A stretch of DNA of 64,000 nt from Inquilinus limosus_F (GCF_051487185.1 NZ_JAHVDK010000013.1:124001-188000), one strand, 5' to 3'; counted from the first letter of the stretch, positions 1 through 8,904 are shown. Notes: a model not told the origin generated them from the sequence alone. Made by a program: numbers and translations.

Positions 1-795
1 GGCTTCAAGGGGCCGCTGGGCGCCCCGGTCACCGCCTGCGCCGCCGGGGTGCAGGCGATCGGCGACGCCGCCCGGCTGATCCGCGCCGGCGAGGCCGATG
101 TGGCACTGTGCGGCGGCAGCGAGGCCTGCATCGACCGGGTCAGCCTGGGCGGCTTCGCAGCCGCGCGGGCGCTGTCGACCGACTTCAACGACACGCCGGA
201 GCGTGCCTCCCGCCCCTTCGATCAGGCGCGCGACGGCTTCGTCATGGGCGAAGGCGCCGGCCTCTTGCTGATCGAGGCGCTGGATCATGCCATCGCCCGC
301 GGCGCCAGGCCGATCGCCGAGCTGCTCGGCTACGGCACCAGCGCCGACGCCTATCACATGACCTCCGGACCGGAGGACGGCGAGGGCTCGCGCCGGGCGA
401 TGGAGATCGCGCTGGCGCAGGGCGACGTCGTCCCCGGCGACGTGCAGCATGTGAACGCGCACGCCACCTCCACCCCGGTCGGCGACAAGAGCGAGCTGGC
501 GGCGCTCAAGGCGCTGTTCGGCAGCCGCGGGACGGTGGCGGTGAGCGCGACCAAATCCGCCACCGGCCATCTGCTAGGCGCCGCCGGCGGGCTGGAGGCG
601 ATCTTCACCATCCTGGCGCTGCGCGACCAGGTCCTGCCGCCGACGCTGAATCTGGAGAACCCGGACCCGGACGCCGAGGGCATCGACCTGGTGGCCCGCG
701 AGGCCCGGCCCGGCCGGATCGAGCACGCCCTGTCGAATGGCTTCGGCTTCGGCGGCGTCAACGCCAGCGTGCTGTTCCGCCGGTGGCAGGGCTAA
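1..795 (+). CDS. fabF: 3-oxoacyl-ACP synthase II (C-terminal part, cut by window edge)
   Basis: Condensing enzyme of fatty-acid elongation: it joins malonyl-ACP to an acyl chain in the cytosol. The frame is open from base 1, so the N-terminus lies outside the window and about 264 residues remain. The three catalytic residues are visible: the nucleophilic Cys in TACAAG (codon 37-39), the His in NAHATSTPVGD and the His in SATGHLLGAAGG; the C-terminus shows NGFGFGGVN. The TACAAG context differs from the more usual TACSTG of the main FabF, so this may be a FabF paralogue for a special acyl chain rather than the housekeeping copy. Genes upstream, which would settle this, are not in the window. Confidence 0.85.
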   Translation, partial: GFKGPLGAPVTACAAGVQAIGDAARLIRAGEADVALCGGSEACIDRVSLGGFAAARALSTDFNDTPERASRPFDQARDGFVMGEGAGLLLIEALDHAIARGARPIAELLGYGTSADAYHMTSGPEDGEGSRRAMEIALAQGDVVPGDVQHVNAHATSTPVGDKSELAALKALFGSRGTVAVSATKSATGHLLGAAGGLEAIFTILALRDQVLPPTLNLENPDPDAEGIDLVAREARPGRIEHALSNGFGFGGVNASVLFRRWQG

Positions 796-810
796 CACAG
801 AGCCTACCCA

Positions 811-946
811 TTGCCTTTCCCGCTTGCGGGAGAGGTCGGAGACGCGAAGCGGCTCCGGGTGAGGGGATTTTGTCGAGGCCGAGACCAGCCCTCACCCGGT
901 CTCGCTAACGCGAGCCCGACCTCTCCCGCGTCCGGCGGGAGAGGTA
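811..946. repeat. intergenic mosaic palindromic element (nested inverted repeats)
   Basis: Two nested inverted repeats fill the gap between the synthase gene and the 3' end of tex. Outer arms GCGGGAGAGGTCGG (826-839) and its complement (916-929); inner arms CCGGGTGAGGG (855-865) and its complement (889-899). A third copy of the outer arm lies at about 934-945. This is the CTCTCCCGC/GCGGGAGAG type of dispersed element common in GC-rich proteobacteria. It sits between convergent genes, so the transcript could fold here and help stop both. A relative of the same style is found at 10611-10773. Confidence 0.75.
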
Positions 947-982
947 TGCGACATGACCGGAAGGCGTCAGCGGGACGCCCCG

Positions 983-3382
983 CTAGCCTCGTTTCCCCGT
1001 CACCAGCCCGGCGCGGCGCAGGGCTTCGGCCATGGCGCCGTCGGGCTCCGGCGCCGGGGCGCGCGGCTTCGGCGGCTGCGGCTTGGCCTGGGCCGGACGC
1101 TGCGGCCCGGACTGCGGGCGGTCCTGCGGCTGGTGCCGCGGACGCCCGTCGGGCCGCCCGCCAGGGGCGCCGTTCTCGCGGCGCGGCGGGCGGGACTGGC
1201 CGTCATCGTCCAAGCGCATGGTCAGGCCGATGCGCTTCCTCTGCACATCGACCTCCAGCACCTTGACCTTCACCACGTCGCCCGGCTTGGCGACGGTGCG
1301 CGGATCCTTCACGAAGCTCTTCGACATGGCCGAGATGTGCACCAGCCCGTCCTGGTGCACACCGATGTCGACGAAGGCGCCGAAGGCCGCGACATTGGTG
1401 ACCACGCCTTCCAGCACCATGCCGGGCTGCAGGTCGGTCAGCTTCTCGACGCCGTCCTTGAAGCTGGCGGTCTTGAAGGCCGGGCGCGGGTCGCGGCCGG
1501 GCTTCTCCAGCTCGCGCAGGATGTCGGTCACCGTCGGCACGCCGAAGATGTCGTCGGTGAAGCGCTCCGGCTCCAGCCCGCGCAGGGTCGCGGTGTCGCC
1601 GATCAGCGCCTTGATCTCGCCGCCCGTCGCCTCGATGATCCGGCGCACCACCGGATAGGCCTCGGGGTGCACGCCGGAGGCGTCGAGCGGATCGTCGCCG
1701 TTCGGGATGCGCAGGAAGCCGGCGCATTGCTCGAACGCCTTGGGCCCGAGCCGCGGTACGTCCTTCAGCGCCGCACGGGTGCGGAACGGGCCGTTGGCGT
1801 CGCGATGCTGCACGATGTTCTGGGCCAGCCCCTCGCCGACGCCGGAGACCCGGGCCAGCAGCGGCGCCGAGGCGGTGTTGAGATCGACCCCGACCGCGTT
1901 CACGCAGTCCTCGACCACGGCGTCGAGCGAGCGCGACAGTTTGGTCTCGCTGACATCGTGCTGGTACTGGCCGACGCCGATCGATTTCGGGTCGATCTTC
2001 ACCAGCTCCGCCAGCGGGTCCTGCAGACGGCGGGCGATCGACACCGCGCCGCGCAGCGACACATCGAGCTCCGGCAGTTCCTGCGAGGCATAGGCCGAGG
2101 CGGAATAGACCGAGGCGCCGGCCTCCGACACCACCGCCTTGGTCAGCTTCAGCTCCGGATGGCGTTTGATCAGGTCGGCGGCCAGCTTGTCGGTCTCGCG
2201 CGAAGCGGTGCCGTTGCCGATGGCGACAAGGTCGACCGCATGGGCGCGGGCGAGCTCGGCCAGGGTGGCGATCGATTCGTCCCAGCGCTTCTGCGGCTCG
2301 TGCGGATAGATCGCGGTGGTGGCCACGACCTTGCCGGTGGCATCGACCACGGCGACCTTCACCCCGGTGCGGTAGCCGGGGTCCAGCCCCATGGTGGCGC
2401 GGGTGCCGGCCGGCGCCGCCAGCAGCAGGTCGCGCAGATTGCCGGCGAAGATCTTCACCGCCTCCTCCTCCGCCGCCTGCCACAGGCGCAGCCGGAGGTC
2501 GATGTCGAGATGGACCAGGATCTTCGTGCGCCAGGCCCAGCGCACCGTCTCGGCCAGCCAGCCATCGCCCGGCCGGCCCTGGTCGGCGATGCCGAAGCGG
2601 CGGGCGATGCGCTGCTCATACAGACCCGGGGCCTTCCGGCCCGACGCTTCGGCCGGCGCCTCCTCCGGCTCGAGGGTCAGCGACAGCACCTCCTCCTTCT
2701 CGCCCCGGAACAGGGCCAGGATGCGATGCGACGGCAGCTTCGTCAGCGCCTCGGCATAGTCGAAATAATCGGAGAACTTGGCGCCCGCCTGCTCCTTGCC
2801 CTCGCGCACCTTCGACACCAGCCGGCCGCGGGTCCAGGCCTCCTCGCGCAGAGCGCCGATCAGGTCGGCATCCTCGCCGAAGCGCTCGACCAGGATCGAG
2901 CGGGCGCCGTCCAGCGCCGCGGCGATATCGGCCACGCCCTTCTCGGCATCGACGAAGGCGGCGGCCGCCTGCTGCGGGTCGCGCTCCGGATGCGCCAGGA
3001 GGTCGTCGGCCAGCGGCTCCAGCCCCGCCTCGCGCGCGATCTGCGCCTTGGTCCGCCGCTTCGGCTTGTAGGGCAGGTAGATGTCCTCGAGCCGGGCCTT
3101 GGTCTCCGCCGCCTCGATCTGGGCGCGCAGCGCGTCATCGAGCTTCCCCTGCTCGGCGATGCTGTCGAGGATGGTCTTCCGCCGCTCCTCCAGCTCGCGC
3201 AGGTAGCGCAGCCTTTCGTCCAGCGTGCGCAGCTGCGCATCGTCCAGCCCGCCCGTCGCCTCCTTGCGGTAGCGGGCGATGAAGGGGACGGTCGCGCCGC
3301 CGTCGAGCAGCTCGATCGCGGCCGCGACCTGGGCCTCGCGGACGGAGAGCTCGTCGGCGATACGCTGGCTGATGGAGATCAT
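983..3382 (-). CDS. tex: Tex family transcription accessory / RNA-binding protein
   Basis: 799-residue Tex protein, a cytosolic nucleic-acid-binding factor linked to transcription. It begins MISISQRIADEL and has the typical Tex N-terminal helical part (IARYRKEATGGLDDAQLR at about 35), the YqgF/RNase H-like core (LGLDPGYRTGVKVAVVD), a helix-hairpin-helix region (VSGVGEGLAQNIV) and a C-terminal S1 domain (GMVLEGVVTNVAAFGAFVDIG). After the S1 domain a roughly 80-residue Arg/Pro/Gln-rich tail follows, probably disordered. Length fits the family. It converges on the synthase gene across a palindromic repeat. Identification is firm; physiological role in this organism is not shown by sequence. Confidence 0.95.
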   Translation of the reverse strand: MISISQRIADELSVREAQVAAAIELLDGGATVPFIARYRKEATGGLDDAQLRTLDERLRYLRELEERRKTILDSIAEQGKLDDALRAQIEAAETKARLEDIYLPYKPKRRTKAQIAREAGLEPLADDLLAHPERDPQQAAAAFVDAEKGVADIAAALDGARSILVERFGEDADLIGALREEAWTRGRLVSKVREGKEQAGAKFSDYFDYAEALTKLPSHRILALFRGEKEEVLSLTLEPEEAPAEASGRKAPGLYEQRIARRFGIADQGRPGDGWLAETVRWAWRTKILVHLDIDLRLRLWQAAEEEAVKIFAGNLRDLLLAAPAGTRATMGLDPGYRTGVKVAVVDATGKVVATTAIYPHEPQKRWDESIATLAELARAHAVDLVAIGNGTASRETDKLAADLIKRHPELKLTKAVVSEAGASVYSASAYASQELPELDVSLRGAVSIARRLQDPLAELVKIDPKSIGVGQYQHDVSETKLSRSLDAVVEDCVNAVGVDLNTASAPLLARVSGVGEGLAQNIVQHRDANGPFRTRAALKDVPRLGPKAFEQCAGFLRIPNGDDPLDASGVHPEAYPVVRRIIEATGGEIKALIGDTATLRGLEPERFTDDIFGVPTVTDILRELEKPGRDPRPAFKTASFKDGVEKLTDLQPGMVLEGVVTNVAAFGAFVDIGVHQDGLVHISAMSKSFVKDPRTVAKPGDVVKVKVLEVDVQRKRIGLTMRLDDDGQSRPPRRENGAPGGRPDGRPRHQPQDRPQSGPQRPAQAKPQPPKPRAPAPEPDGAMAEALRRAGLVTGKRG

Positions 3383-3486
3383 CGACGGACCGGACCGGTT
3401 GTGAACATGGAAGGCGCTGCTTCTACCCCGCCGCCGCGGTCGAGGTCAAAACCGCCGGCAGGCGACCTTGCCAGGTTCCGGCCGCG

Positions 3487-3511
3487 ATGATACTAAAATC
3501 ATCGGTTAAGC
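3487..3511 (+). promoter_or_regulatory. operator-like motif upstream of the SRPBCC gene (copy 1)
   Basis: ATGATACT-N10-GTTAA-N-CA about 27 bases before the SRPBCC start codon. The same motif with identical spacing is found at 5112-5136 in front of the efflux pump. The half GGTTAA resembles operators of ArsR-type regulators that usually accompany SRPBCC genes; no such regulator is encoded next to it. Function is inferred from conservation of the two copies. Confidence 0.45.
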
Positions 3512-3537
3512 AATGAGGCCGGCCGAGGAGAGACGCC

Positions 3538-4008
3538 ATGAGCGAGCGGTCCGTGCAGCATGGCAACTTCACCATCGAGCGCCGCTTCGCTGCACCGCCG
3601 GCCCAGGTGTTCGCGGCCTGGGCCGACCCCGCCGCCCGCCGCATCTGGGGCGTGCCTGGTGGGGATTGGGAATTGGTCGACCCGCGCTTCGACTTCCGCG
3701 TCGGCGGCATCGAGACCAGCCGATTCGGCCCGGCCGGCGACCCGATCTATCGCAATGAGACCCGCTATGCCGACATCGTGCCGGACCGGCGCATCGTGTT
3801 CAGCTACACGATCGACCGCGGTGAGACCCGCATCTCCGCCTCGCTGAGCACGGTGGAGCTGTTGTCGGACGGGGCCGGCACCCGGCTGATCTTCACCGAG
3901 CAGGCCGCCTTCCTCGACGGCGGCGACCAGCCCCAGTTCCGCGAGGCGGGCTGGCGCGAGATCCTGGAGAGGCTGGAAGCGGCGCTGCGACGCCGGGCGG
4001 CCAACTGA
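3538..4008 (+). CDS. SRPBCC (AHSA1-like) domain protein
   Basis: 156-residue cytosolic protein of the START/SRPBCC fold, AHSA1-like branch, which binds hydrophobic ligands in a helix-grip pocket. It shows the family hallmarks IERRFAAPPAQVFAAWADP near the N-terminus, a central FRVGG and the C-terminal EAGWREILERLEAAL helix (GW..L.RLE). A good ribosome site (GAGGAG) precedes the ATG. In many bacteria such genes sit beside an ArsR regulator; none is adjacent here, but an operator-like motif lies just upstream. Next come a SnoaL-like and a GST gene with short spacers, suggesting one transcript. Ligand unknown. Confidence 0.85.
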   Translation: MSERSVQHGNFTIERRFAAPPAQVFAAWADPAARRIWGVPGGDWELVDPRFDFRVGGIETSRFGPAGDPIYRNETRYADIVPDRRIVFSYTIDRGETRISASLSTVELLSDGAGTRLIFTEQAAFLDGGDQPQFREAGWREILERLEAALRRRAAN

Positions 4009-4043
4009 CTCGGCAATCTCTTCCAACACCGGAGGAGCGACCG

Positions 4044-4409
4044 ATGGATACGACCAAGGCCGACATCCCCAATCTGATCCGGGCTTATTTCGGCGCCTAT
4101 GAGTCGAAGGACCGGGCTGCCATCGAAGCTTTGGTGGGCGAGGACTTCACCTTCAGCAGCCCCCGTGACGACCACATCGACCGGGCGGCCTATTTCGAGC
4201 GCTGCTGGCCGAACAGCCGGACGATCCGCCGCTTCACCATCGAGCGGCTGTTCGATCGGGGCGACGAGGCCTTCGTGCTGTACGAGCTGGAGCTGACCTC
4301 CGGTACCCGCTTCCGCAACGTCGAGCATTTCCGCTTCGAGGGCAGTAAGATCCGAGGGATCGTGGTTTATTTCGGCTCGCTGCCGGAACCGGGATATGAT
4401 CGGGCCTGA
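4044..4409 (+). CDS. SnoaL-like / NTF2-fold protein
   Basis: 121-residue protein of the NTF2-like fold. The N-terminal helix IRAYFGAYESKDRAAIEALV, the FTFSSP strand and the final strand region NVEHFRFEGSKIRGIVVYFG are typical of the SnoaL-like nuclear transport factor 2 group. These small single-domain proteins are often binding or isomerase-type enzymes, but no catalytic residue can be assigned here. ATG has a clear GGAGGAG ribosome site. It lies 35 bases after the SRPBCC gene and 73 bases before the GST gene, so it probably belongs to the same operon, possibly a small stress or detoxification unit. Confidence 0.8.
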   Translation: MDTTKADIPNLIRAYFGAYESKDRAAIEALVGEDFTFSSPRDDHIDRAAYFERCWPNSRTIRRFTIERLFDRGDEAFVLYELELTSGTRFRNVEHFRFEGSKIRGIVVYFGSLPEPGYDRA

Positions 4410-4482
4410 TCGCCAGGAACTAACCGGCCATCCCCGCCGGCGCATCGATAACAACGCCATCACGATCAAGGGAGGCCATCCA

Positions 4483-5067
4483 ATGAAGCTCTACCTCGCC
4501 CCAGGCGCCTGCAGCCTGGCCGACCATATCGCCCTGAACGAAGCCGGAATGGAGTTCGAGCGGATTCGGGTCGACATCCCGACCCGGCGCACCGAGACCG
4601 GCCACGACTACACCGCGGTTAACCCCAAGGGCTACGTCCCGGCGCTGGTGCTGGATGATGGCAGCGCCCTGACCGAGAACGTCGCGATCCTGTGCTGGGT
4701 GGCGGAGCGCGCGCCGCAGCTGGCGCTGGCCGGCGAGATGGGGCGGATCCGGCTGATCGAGATGCTGAGTTTCATCGCCAGCGAGCTGCACAAACTGCTG
4801 ATCCGGTCGATCTTCCCGACCAGCGACAAGGAGAAGGAGATCGTCGACGGGGTGGCGGCGAAGCGCTTCGCCTATCTCGCCGAAAGGCTCCAGGGCGACT
4901 ACCTGTTCGGCGACAGTATGAGCGTCGCCGACGCCTACCTCTACGTCATGCTGCGCTGGGCGCAGGCGCTGAAGCTGCCCTTTCCGGATCCGCTGCCGGC
5001 CTATTTCGAGCGTGTGAATGGCCGGCCGGCGGTGCAGCTGGCGCTGCAAAACGAGGGTTTAGCATGA
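4483..5067 (+). CDS. glutathione S-transferase family protein
   Basis: 194-residue cytosolic glutathione transferase-like protein. The thioredoxin-fold N-terminal domain begins MKLYLAPGACSLADHIAL, the signature of the beta-class GstA-like group (Ser/Cys region), and has the cis-Pro in NPKGYVPALVLDDG and the glutathione-binding TEN in ALTENVAI. The helical C-terminal domain carries the YLFGDSMSVADAYLYV motif. The ATG at 4483 is chosen because GGAGG lies 7 bases upstream and homology begins exactly there. Third gene of the SRPBCC/SnoaL run; a detoxification role is inferred. Confidence 0.9.
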   Translation: MKLYLAPGACSLADHIALNEAGMEFERIRVDIPTRRTETGHDYTAVNPKGYVPALVLDDGSALTENVAILCWVAERAPQLALAGEMGRIRLIEMLSFIASELHKLLIRSIFPTSDKEKEIVDGVAAKRFAYLAERLQGDYLFGDSMSVADAYLYVMLRWAQALKLPFPDPLPAYFERVNGRPAVQLALQNEGLA

Positions 5068-5111
5068 TGCTGGTCGGCTAGGACGGGGGTCTTGCCTCGA
5101 CCGGTCGAGCC

Positions 5112-5136
5112 ATGATACTCAACCATTGAGTTAACA
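5112..5136 (+). promoter_or_regulatory. operator-like motif upstream of the efflux pump (copy 2)
   Basis: ATGATACT-N10-GTTAA-CA, the same spacing as at 3487-3511. Inside it is a palindrome ACTCAA-CCA-TTGAGT (5117-5131). It lies about 93 bases before the pump's ATG, within a 161-base gap. Likely the binding site of a repressor shared with the SRPBCC gene; regulator not identified. Confidence 0.5.
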
Positions 5137-5228
5137 TATTCGGCCGCTGATCCGGCGGCCGGGAACCCGCGGTCGGAGAGCCACGGGTCGATCTGCCGAC
5201 AGAACGGCTCTGCGGAAGGGAGAACGCC

Positions 5229-6695
5229 ATGCCGGAACGCCATGCCGATTTCCATGGGCCGGCGCTTCGCGATGGGCGCTGGTGGGCGCTGACCGTGCTG
5301 TGCCTCGGCGTGCTGATGATCGTGCTGGACACGACCGTCGTGAACGTGGCGTTGCCCTCGATCAAGACCGATCTCGGCTTCAACGACTCCACCCTCGCCT
5401 GGGTGGTGAACGGCTATATGCTGACCTTCGGCGGCTTCCTGCTGCTGGGCGGCCGGCTGGGCGACCTGTTCGGGCACCGCCGGCTGTTCCTGATCGGCCT
5501 GGCCCTGTTCACCCTGGCGTCGCTGGCCTGCGGCCTGGCCGGCAGCCAGGGTTTCCTGGTCGCCGCCCGGGCGGTGCAGGGGCTGGGCGGTGCCGTCGTC
5601 TCCGCCGTCGCCCTGTCGCTGATCATGGACCTGTTCACCGAGCCTGCGGACCGCGCCAAGGCGATGGGCGTCTACGGCTTCGTCGCCGCCGGCGGCGGCA
5701 GCATCGGCGTGCTGCTGGGCGGGCTGCTGACCGGCTGGCTGAGCTGGCACTGGATCTTCCTGATCAACCTGCCGATCGGCGCCGCCGTCTTCGCCCTGTC
5801 GCTGATCCTGCTGCCGGCGGGCGGCCGCAACGAGGCGGCCCGGCATCTCGACATCGCCGGGGCGGTCACCGTGACCGCGGCGATGATGCTGGCGGTCTAT
5901 GCCGTCGTGAACGGCAATGAGGTGGGCTGGACCTCCACCCGGACGCTCGGCCTGCTGGCCGCCGCCGTCGTCCTCCTGGTGGCGTTCCTGGCGATCGAGA
6001 CCCGGGTGACGGCACCGCTGATGCCGCTTGGCCTGTTCCGGCTGCGCAGCCTGGCCGTCGCCAATGTCGTCGGCGTGCTGTGGGCGGCCGCCATGTTCGC
6101 CTGGTTCTTCCTGTCCGCGCTCTACATGCAGCAGGTGCTGGGCTACGGCCCGATGGAGGTCGGCCTCGCCTTCCTGCCGGCCAATCTGATCATGGCGGCC
6201 TTCTCGCTCGGCCTCTCCGCCCGGCTGGTGATGCGCTTCGGCATCCGCCGGCCGATCGTGGTCGGGCTGCTGCTGGCGGCGGCCGGGCTGGCGCTGTTCG
6301 CCTGGGCGCCCGTCGAGGGCCGCTTCACCCTGCATGTGCTGCCCGGCATGCTGCTGCTCGGCCTCGGCTGCGGCATGGCGCTGAACCCGGTGCTGCTGGC
6401 GGCGATGAGCGAGGTGGCGCCGACCGATTCGGGCCTCGCCTCCGGCATGGTCAACACCGCCTTCATGATGGGCGGGGCGCTGGGCCTGGCCGTCCTGGCC
6501 AGCCTGGCGGCGTCGCGCACAGGCGGGCTGCTGGCGACCGGCGCCGACCAGCCGGCCGCGCTGGTCGGCGGCTATCAGGCGGCCTTCCTGGCCGGGGCCT
6601 GCTTCGCCGCCCTGGCAGCGGCGCTGGGCGCCGCCCTGCTGCGCACGCCGCCGGCCGCGGAGCCCGCGGGCGAGGCCGAATCGGTGCGATCCTAG
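5229..6695 (+). CDS. MFS transporter, DHA2 (14-helix) drug:proton antiporter
   Basis: 488-residue inner-membrane protein of the major facilitator superfamily. LDTTVVNVALPSI in helix 1 (motif D1) and GRLGDLFGHRR in the loop between helices 2 and 3 (motif A) mark the DHA2 family with 14 membrane segments, which exports drugs or toxic metabolites using the proton gradient. The hydrophobic pattern supports about 14 helices. It stands alone with its own upstream operator-like palindrome. Substrate cannot be deduced. The shared upstream motif suggests joint control with the SRPBCC/GST group. Confidence 0.93.
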   Translation: MPERHADFHGPALRDGRWWALTVLCLGVLMIVLDTTVVNVALPSIKTDLGFNDSTLAWVVNGYMLTFGGFLLLGGRLGDLFGHRRLFLIGLALFTLASLACGLAGSQGFLVAARAVQGLGGAVVSAVALSLIMDLFTEPADRAKAMGVYGFVAAGGGSIGVLLGGLLTGWLSWHWIFLINLPIGAAVFALSLILLPAGGRNEAARHLDIAGAVTVTAAMMLAVYAVVNGNEVGWTSTRTLGLLAAAVVLLVAFLAIETRVTAPLMPLGLFRLRSLAVANVVGVLWAAAMFAWFFLSALYMQQVLGYGPMEVGLAFLPANLIMAAFSLGLSARLVMRFGIRRPIVVGLLLAAAGLALFAWAPVEGRFTLHVLPGMLLLGLGCGMALNPVLLAAMSEVAPTDSGLASGMVNTAFMMGGALGLAVLASLAASRTGGLLATGADQPAALVGGYQAAFLAGACFAALAAALGAALLRTPPAAEPAGEAESVRS

Positions 6696-6755
6696 CGGCC
6701 TGTCCCCGCGGCGTCGGGTTGCTATAGTCCGGGTCCGACCCCGGAGGGACTCGCG

Positions 6756-7556
6756 ATGGCCGTTCCCGTGCTGCATCTGTGCTGCGGCGACTGCGCCGCC
6801 GAGGTGATCCGCGCCGGGCTGGGCCTGCCCGAGACCGAGGTCCTGCCTTTGCGCGACGATCTGGCCGTCGGGCCGCTGGGCGATGTCGACGACGACCGGC
6901 CCGACGCCCGCGCCGCCTTCTGGCGCGTGCTGCTGGCCGAGGAGGATCGCGGGCGTATCGAGGCCGGCGGCGGAGCGCTGGCGGACCAACTGGCGGCCGA
7001 GTCGGCGGCATTGCGGCGCCTGCCGGAGGCGGCGTCGAAAATCGTGATCTGGCACGGCACCGGCGCCGCGGAGCAGCTGATGCTGCGCCGGACGCTGTGG
7101 GCGCTGCGCAACGCGGCGACAGCGGTCGAGGAGGTGGCGGTCGGTGCTGAACTGCTGCCTGAGGCCAAGCGCCGCGACATGACCGCCGTCGCGATGCTGC
7201 CGCCCGAGGACGCCCCCGGCGCCGCGGCCCGGCCGGTCGCGCCCGACCGCAAGGCCAGGCTGGCCGCGGACTGGGAGAGACTCCGGGCGGATGGCGGCGG
7301 GCTGCGCCATCACCAGGACGGCGCCATCACCACCCATCCGATCGACGCGCATGACGAGGAGATCCTGGCGCCGCTGGGCCCCGACTGGCAGCCGGCAGCG
7401 CGGGTGATCGGCGGGCCGATGGGCACGATCACCGGCTTCTTCGCCACCGACGCCTTCATCTTCTGGCGGCTGCGGCAGCTGGCGGCGCAGGGCCGGGTGG
7501 AGTTCGAAGGCAGCCCGGCCGCCATCCGCGGCTGCCGGGTGCGACGGGCAGGCTGA
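6756..7556 (+). CDS. DUF1835 domain-containing protein
   Basis: 266-residue protein that begins with the DUF1835 signature: LHLCCGDCAAEVIRAGL followed by the LPLRDDLAVGPL segment. The C-terminal half (CRVRRAG end, DAFIFWRLRQLAAQGRVEF) matches the partner region often called DUF3658. The family has no established biochemical role. A ribosome site GGAGGG precedes the ATG. The gene lies 60 bases after the transporter and 20 bases before the aldolase gene, in the same direction, so it may share a transcript with the aldolase. Confidence 0.8.
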   Translation: MAVPVLHLCCGDCAAEVIRAGLGLPETEVLPLRDDLAVGPLGDVDDDRPDARAAFWRVLLAEEDRGRIEAGGGALADQLAAESAALRRLPEAASKIVIWHGTGAAEQLMLRRTLWALRNAATAVEEVAVGAELLPEAKRRDMTAVAMLPPEDAPGAAARPVAPDRKARLAADWERLRADGGGLRHHQDGAITTHPIDAHDEEILAPLGPDWQPAARVIGGPMGTITGFFATDAFIFWRLRQLAAQGRVEFEGSPAAIRGCRVRRAG

Positions 7557-7576
7557 CGGGAGCGGAAGACAGACCG

Positions 7577-8341
7577 ATGGAACTCGAGCGGAACCGGTTC
7601 AAGGCGGCGCTGGCCGCGGGGCAGACGCAGATCGGGCTGTGGAGCAGCCTGTGCAGCAACATCGTCGCCGAGATCGTCGCCGACAGCGGCTTCGACTGGA
7701 TCCTGTTCGACACCGAGCATTCGCCGAACGAGTTGCCGGGCCTGCTGTCGCAGCTGCAGGCGGCGGCGCGCGGCACGGCGACCGCGGTGGTGCGGCCGGC
7801 CTGGAACGACCCGGTGCTGATCAAGCGCATCCTCGACATCGGCGCCCAGGCGCTGCTGATCCCCTTCGTCCAGAACGCGGAGGAGGCGCGCCGCGCCGTG
7901 GCCGCCTGCCGCTACCCGCCGGCCGGCATCCGCGGCATCACCGCCAGCGGCCGCGGCAGCCGTTACGGCCGCGTGCCCGGTTACCTCAATACGGCCGATG
8001 CCGAGATCTGCGTGCTGGTCCAGGTCGAGACCGGCGAGGCGTTGGCGCGGATCGAGGAGATCGCGTCGGTCGAGGGCGTCGACGGGGTGTTCATCGGCCC
8101 GTCTGACCTGTCGGCCTCGCTGGGCCATATCGGCGACTCCCAGCATCCGGAGGTGCAGGCCGCGATCCAGGACGCGGTGCGGCGGCTGACCGCGATCGGC
8201 AAGCCGGTCGGGATTCTTACCTCCGTCGAGGCCGAAGCCCGGCGCTACATCGACTGGGGCTACCGCTTCGTCGCGGTCGGCACCGATCTGGGCCTGCTGG
8301 CGCGCAACGCCGACGCTTTGGCGCGCAGCTTTAAGGGGTGA
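7577..8341 (+). CDS. HpcH/HpaI family aldolase
   Basis: 254-residue class II (metal-dependent) aldolase related to 4-hydroxy-2-oxoheptanedioate and 2-keto-3-deoxy-rhamnonate aldolases; these split 2-keto-3-deoxy acids to pyruvate or oxaloacetate and an aldehyde. Seen: GLWSSL near the N-terminus, DWILFDTEHSPN, the metal-binding Glu in VQVETGEAL, and the Asp in GVFIGPSDLSASLGH. Full length for the family, cytosolic. Which sugar acid or aromatic breakdown product it uses is not decided by sequence; no other catabolic genes lie nearby. Confidence 0.88.
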   Translation: MELERNRFKAALAAGQTQIGLWSSLCSNIVAEIVADSGFDWILFDTEHSPNELPGLLSQLQAAARGTATAVVRPAWNDPVLIKRILDIGAQALLIPFVQNAEEARRAVAACRYPPAGIRGITASGRGSRYGRVPGYLNTADAEICVLVQVETGEALARIEEIASVEGVDGVFIGPSDLSASLGHIGDSQHPEVQAAIQDAVRRLTAIGKPVGILTSVEAEARRYIDWGYRFVAVGTDLGLLARNADALARSFKG

Positions 8342-8426
8342 TCCGGGCACCATGTCGCAGACCGGCCGGGTTTGCGCCCGGCCGCGGCCGTGATATCCCG
8401 GCCAAGTCGAAGGGGGAGCGCAGGCC

Positions 8427-8813
8427 ATGCGCCTGAGATGGGCACGGAGACGGGCATCATGGGTCGCGCTGGGCGCGGCCTATCTGCTGTTCGTCCAGGC
8501 CATCCTCGGCGGCCTCGCCATTGGCGCCAGCGCCGCGCCCGCGGCCTTCGACCCGCTCTCGGCCCTCTGCCGGACCGACGACGGCGCCGGGCCCGTCCAT
8601 CCCGACCAGCCGGCCCAGCATCCGCATCTGCCCGATTGCTGCACCAGCGGCTGCAGCATGTTCGGGGGCTATCCGGTCCCGGCCGTCGTCGCGGCGCTGC
8701 TGGTGCCGCATCTGGCCGGCACGACCGAGCCCGCGCCCCTGCCCTCGGCACCGGTCGTGGCCCCGCCGCAGCGGTCGCCGGCCAATCCGAGAGCCCCTCC
8801 CGTCCAGGCGTGA
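8427..8813 (+). CDS. DUF2946 family protein, first gene of the copper operon
   Basis: 128-residue small protein with an N-terminal hydrophobic segment (about residues 12-33, signal or anchor) and a His/Cys-rich patch AQHPHLPDCCTSGCSMFG that is the core of DUF2946. Such proteins are found with copper chaperones and TonB receptors and are thought to bind metal outside the cytoplasm. The second hydrophobic stretch VPAVVAALLV is followed by a Pro-rich tail. A strong AGGGGGAG ribosome site precedes the ATG. Position directly before the PCu(A)C, Sco, YcnI and CopC-CopD genes supports a copper-related role. Confidence 0.75.
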   Translation: MRLRWARRRASWVALGAAYLLFVQAILGGLAIGASAAPAAFDPLSALCRTDDGAGPVHPDQPAQHPHLPDCCTSGCSMFGGYPVPAVVAALLVPHLAGTTEPAPLPSAPVVAPPQRSPANPRAPPVQA

Positions 8814-8904
8814 TCCACCGGGCCTGCCGCGGCAGGCCCATGACGATCCACGACCGGAGCAGGACGCCCGAGACGCGCCGCCCGGTCCAACCTGGAGCAA
8901 TCCG

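Noticed and set aside
811..946. CRISPR or direct-repeat array
   Set aside because: Repeats are inverted and nested, there are no regularly spaced identical units and no cas genes.
8342..8426. GGCCGGG/CCCGGCC hairpin after the aldolase as a rho-independent terminator
   Set aside because: No T-run follows and such stems arise often by chance in this GC-rich sequence.
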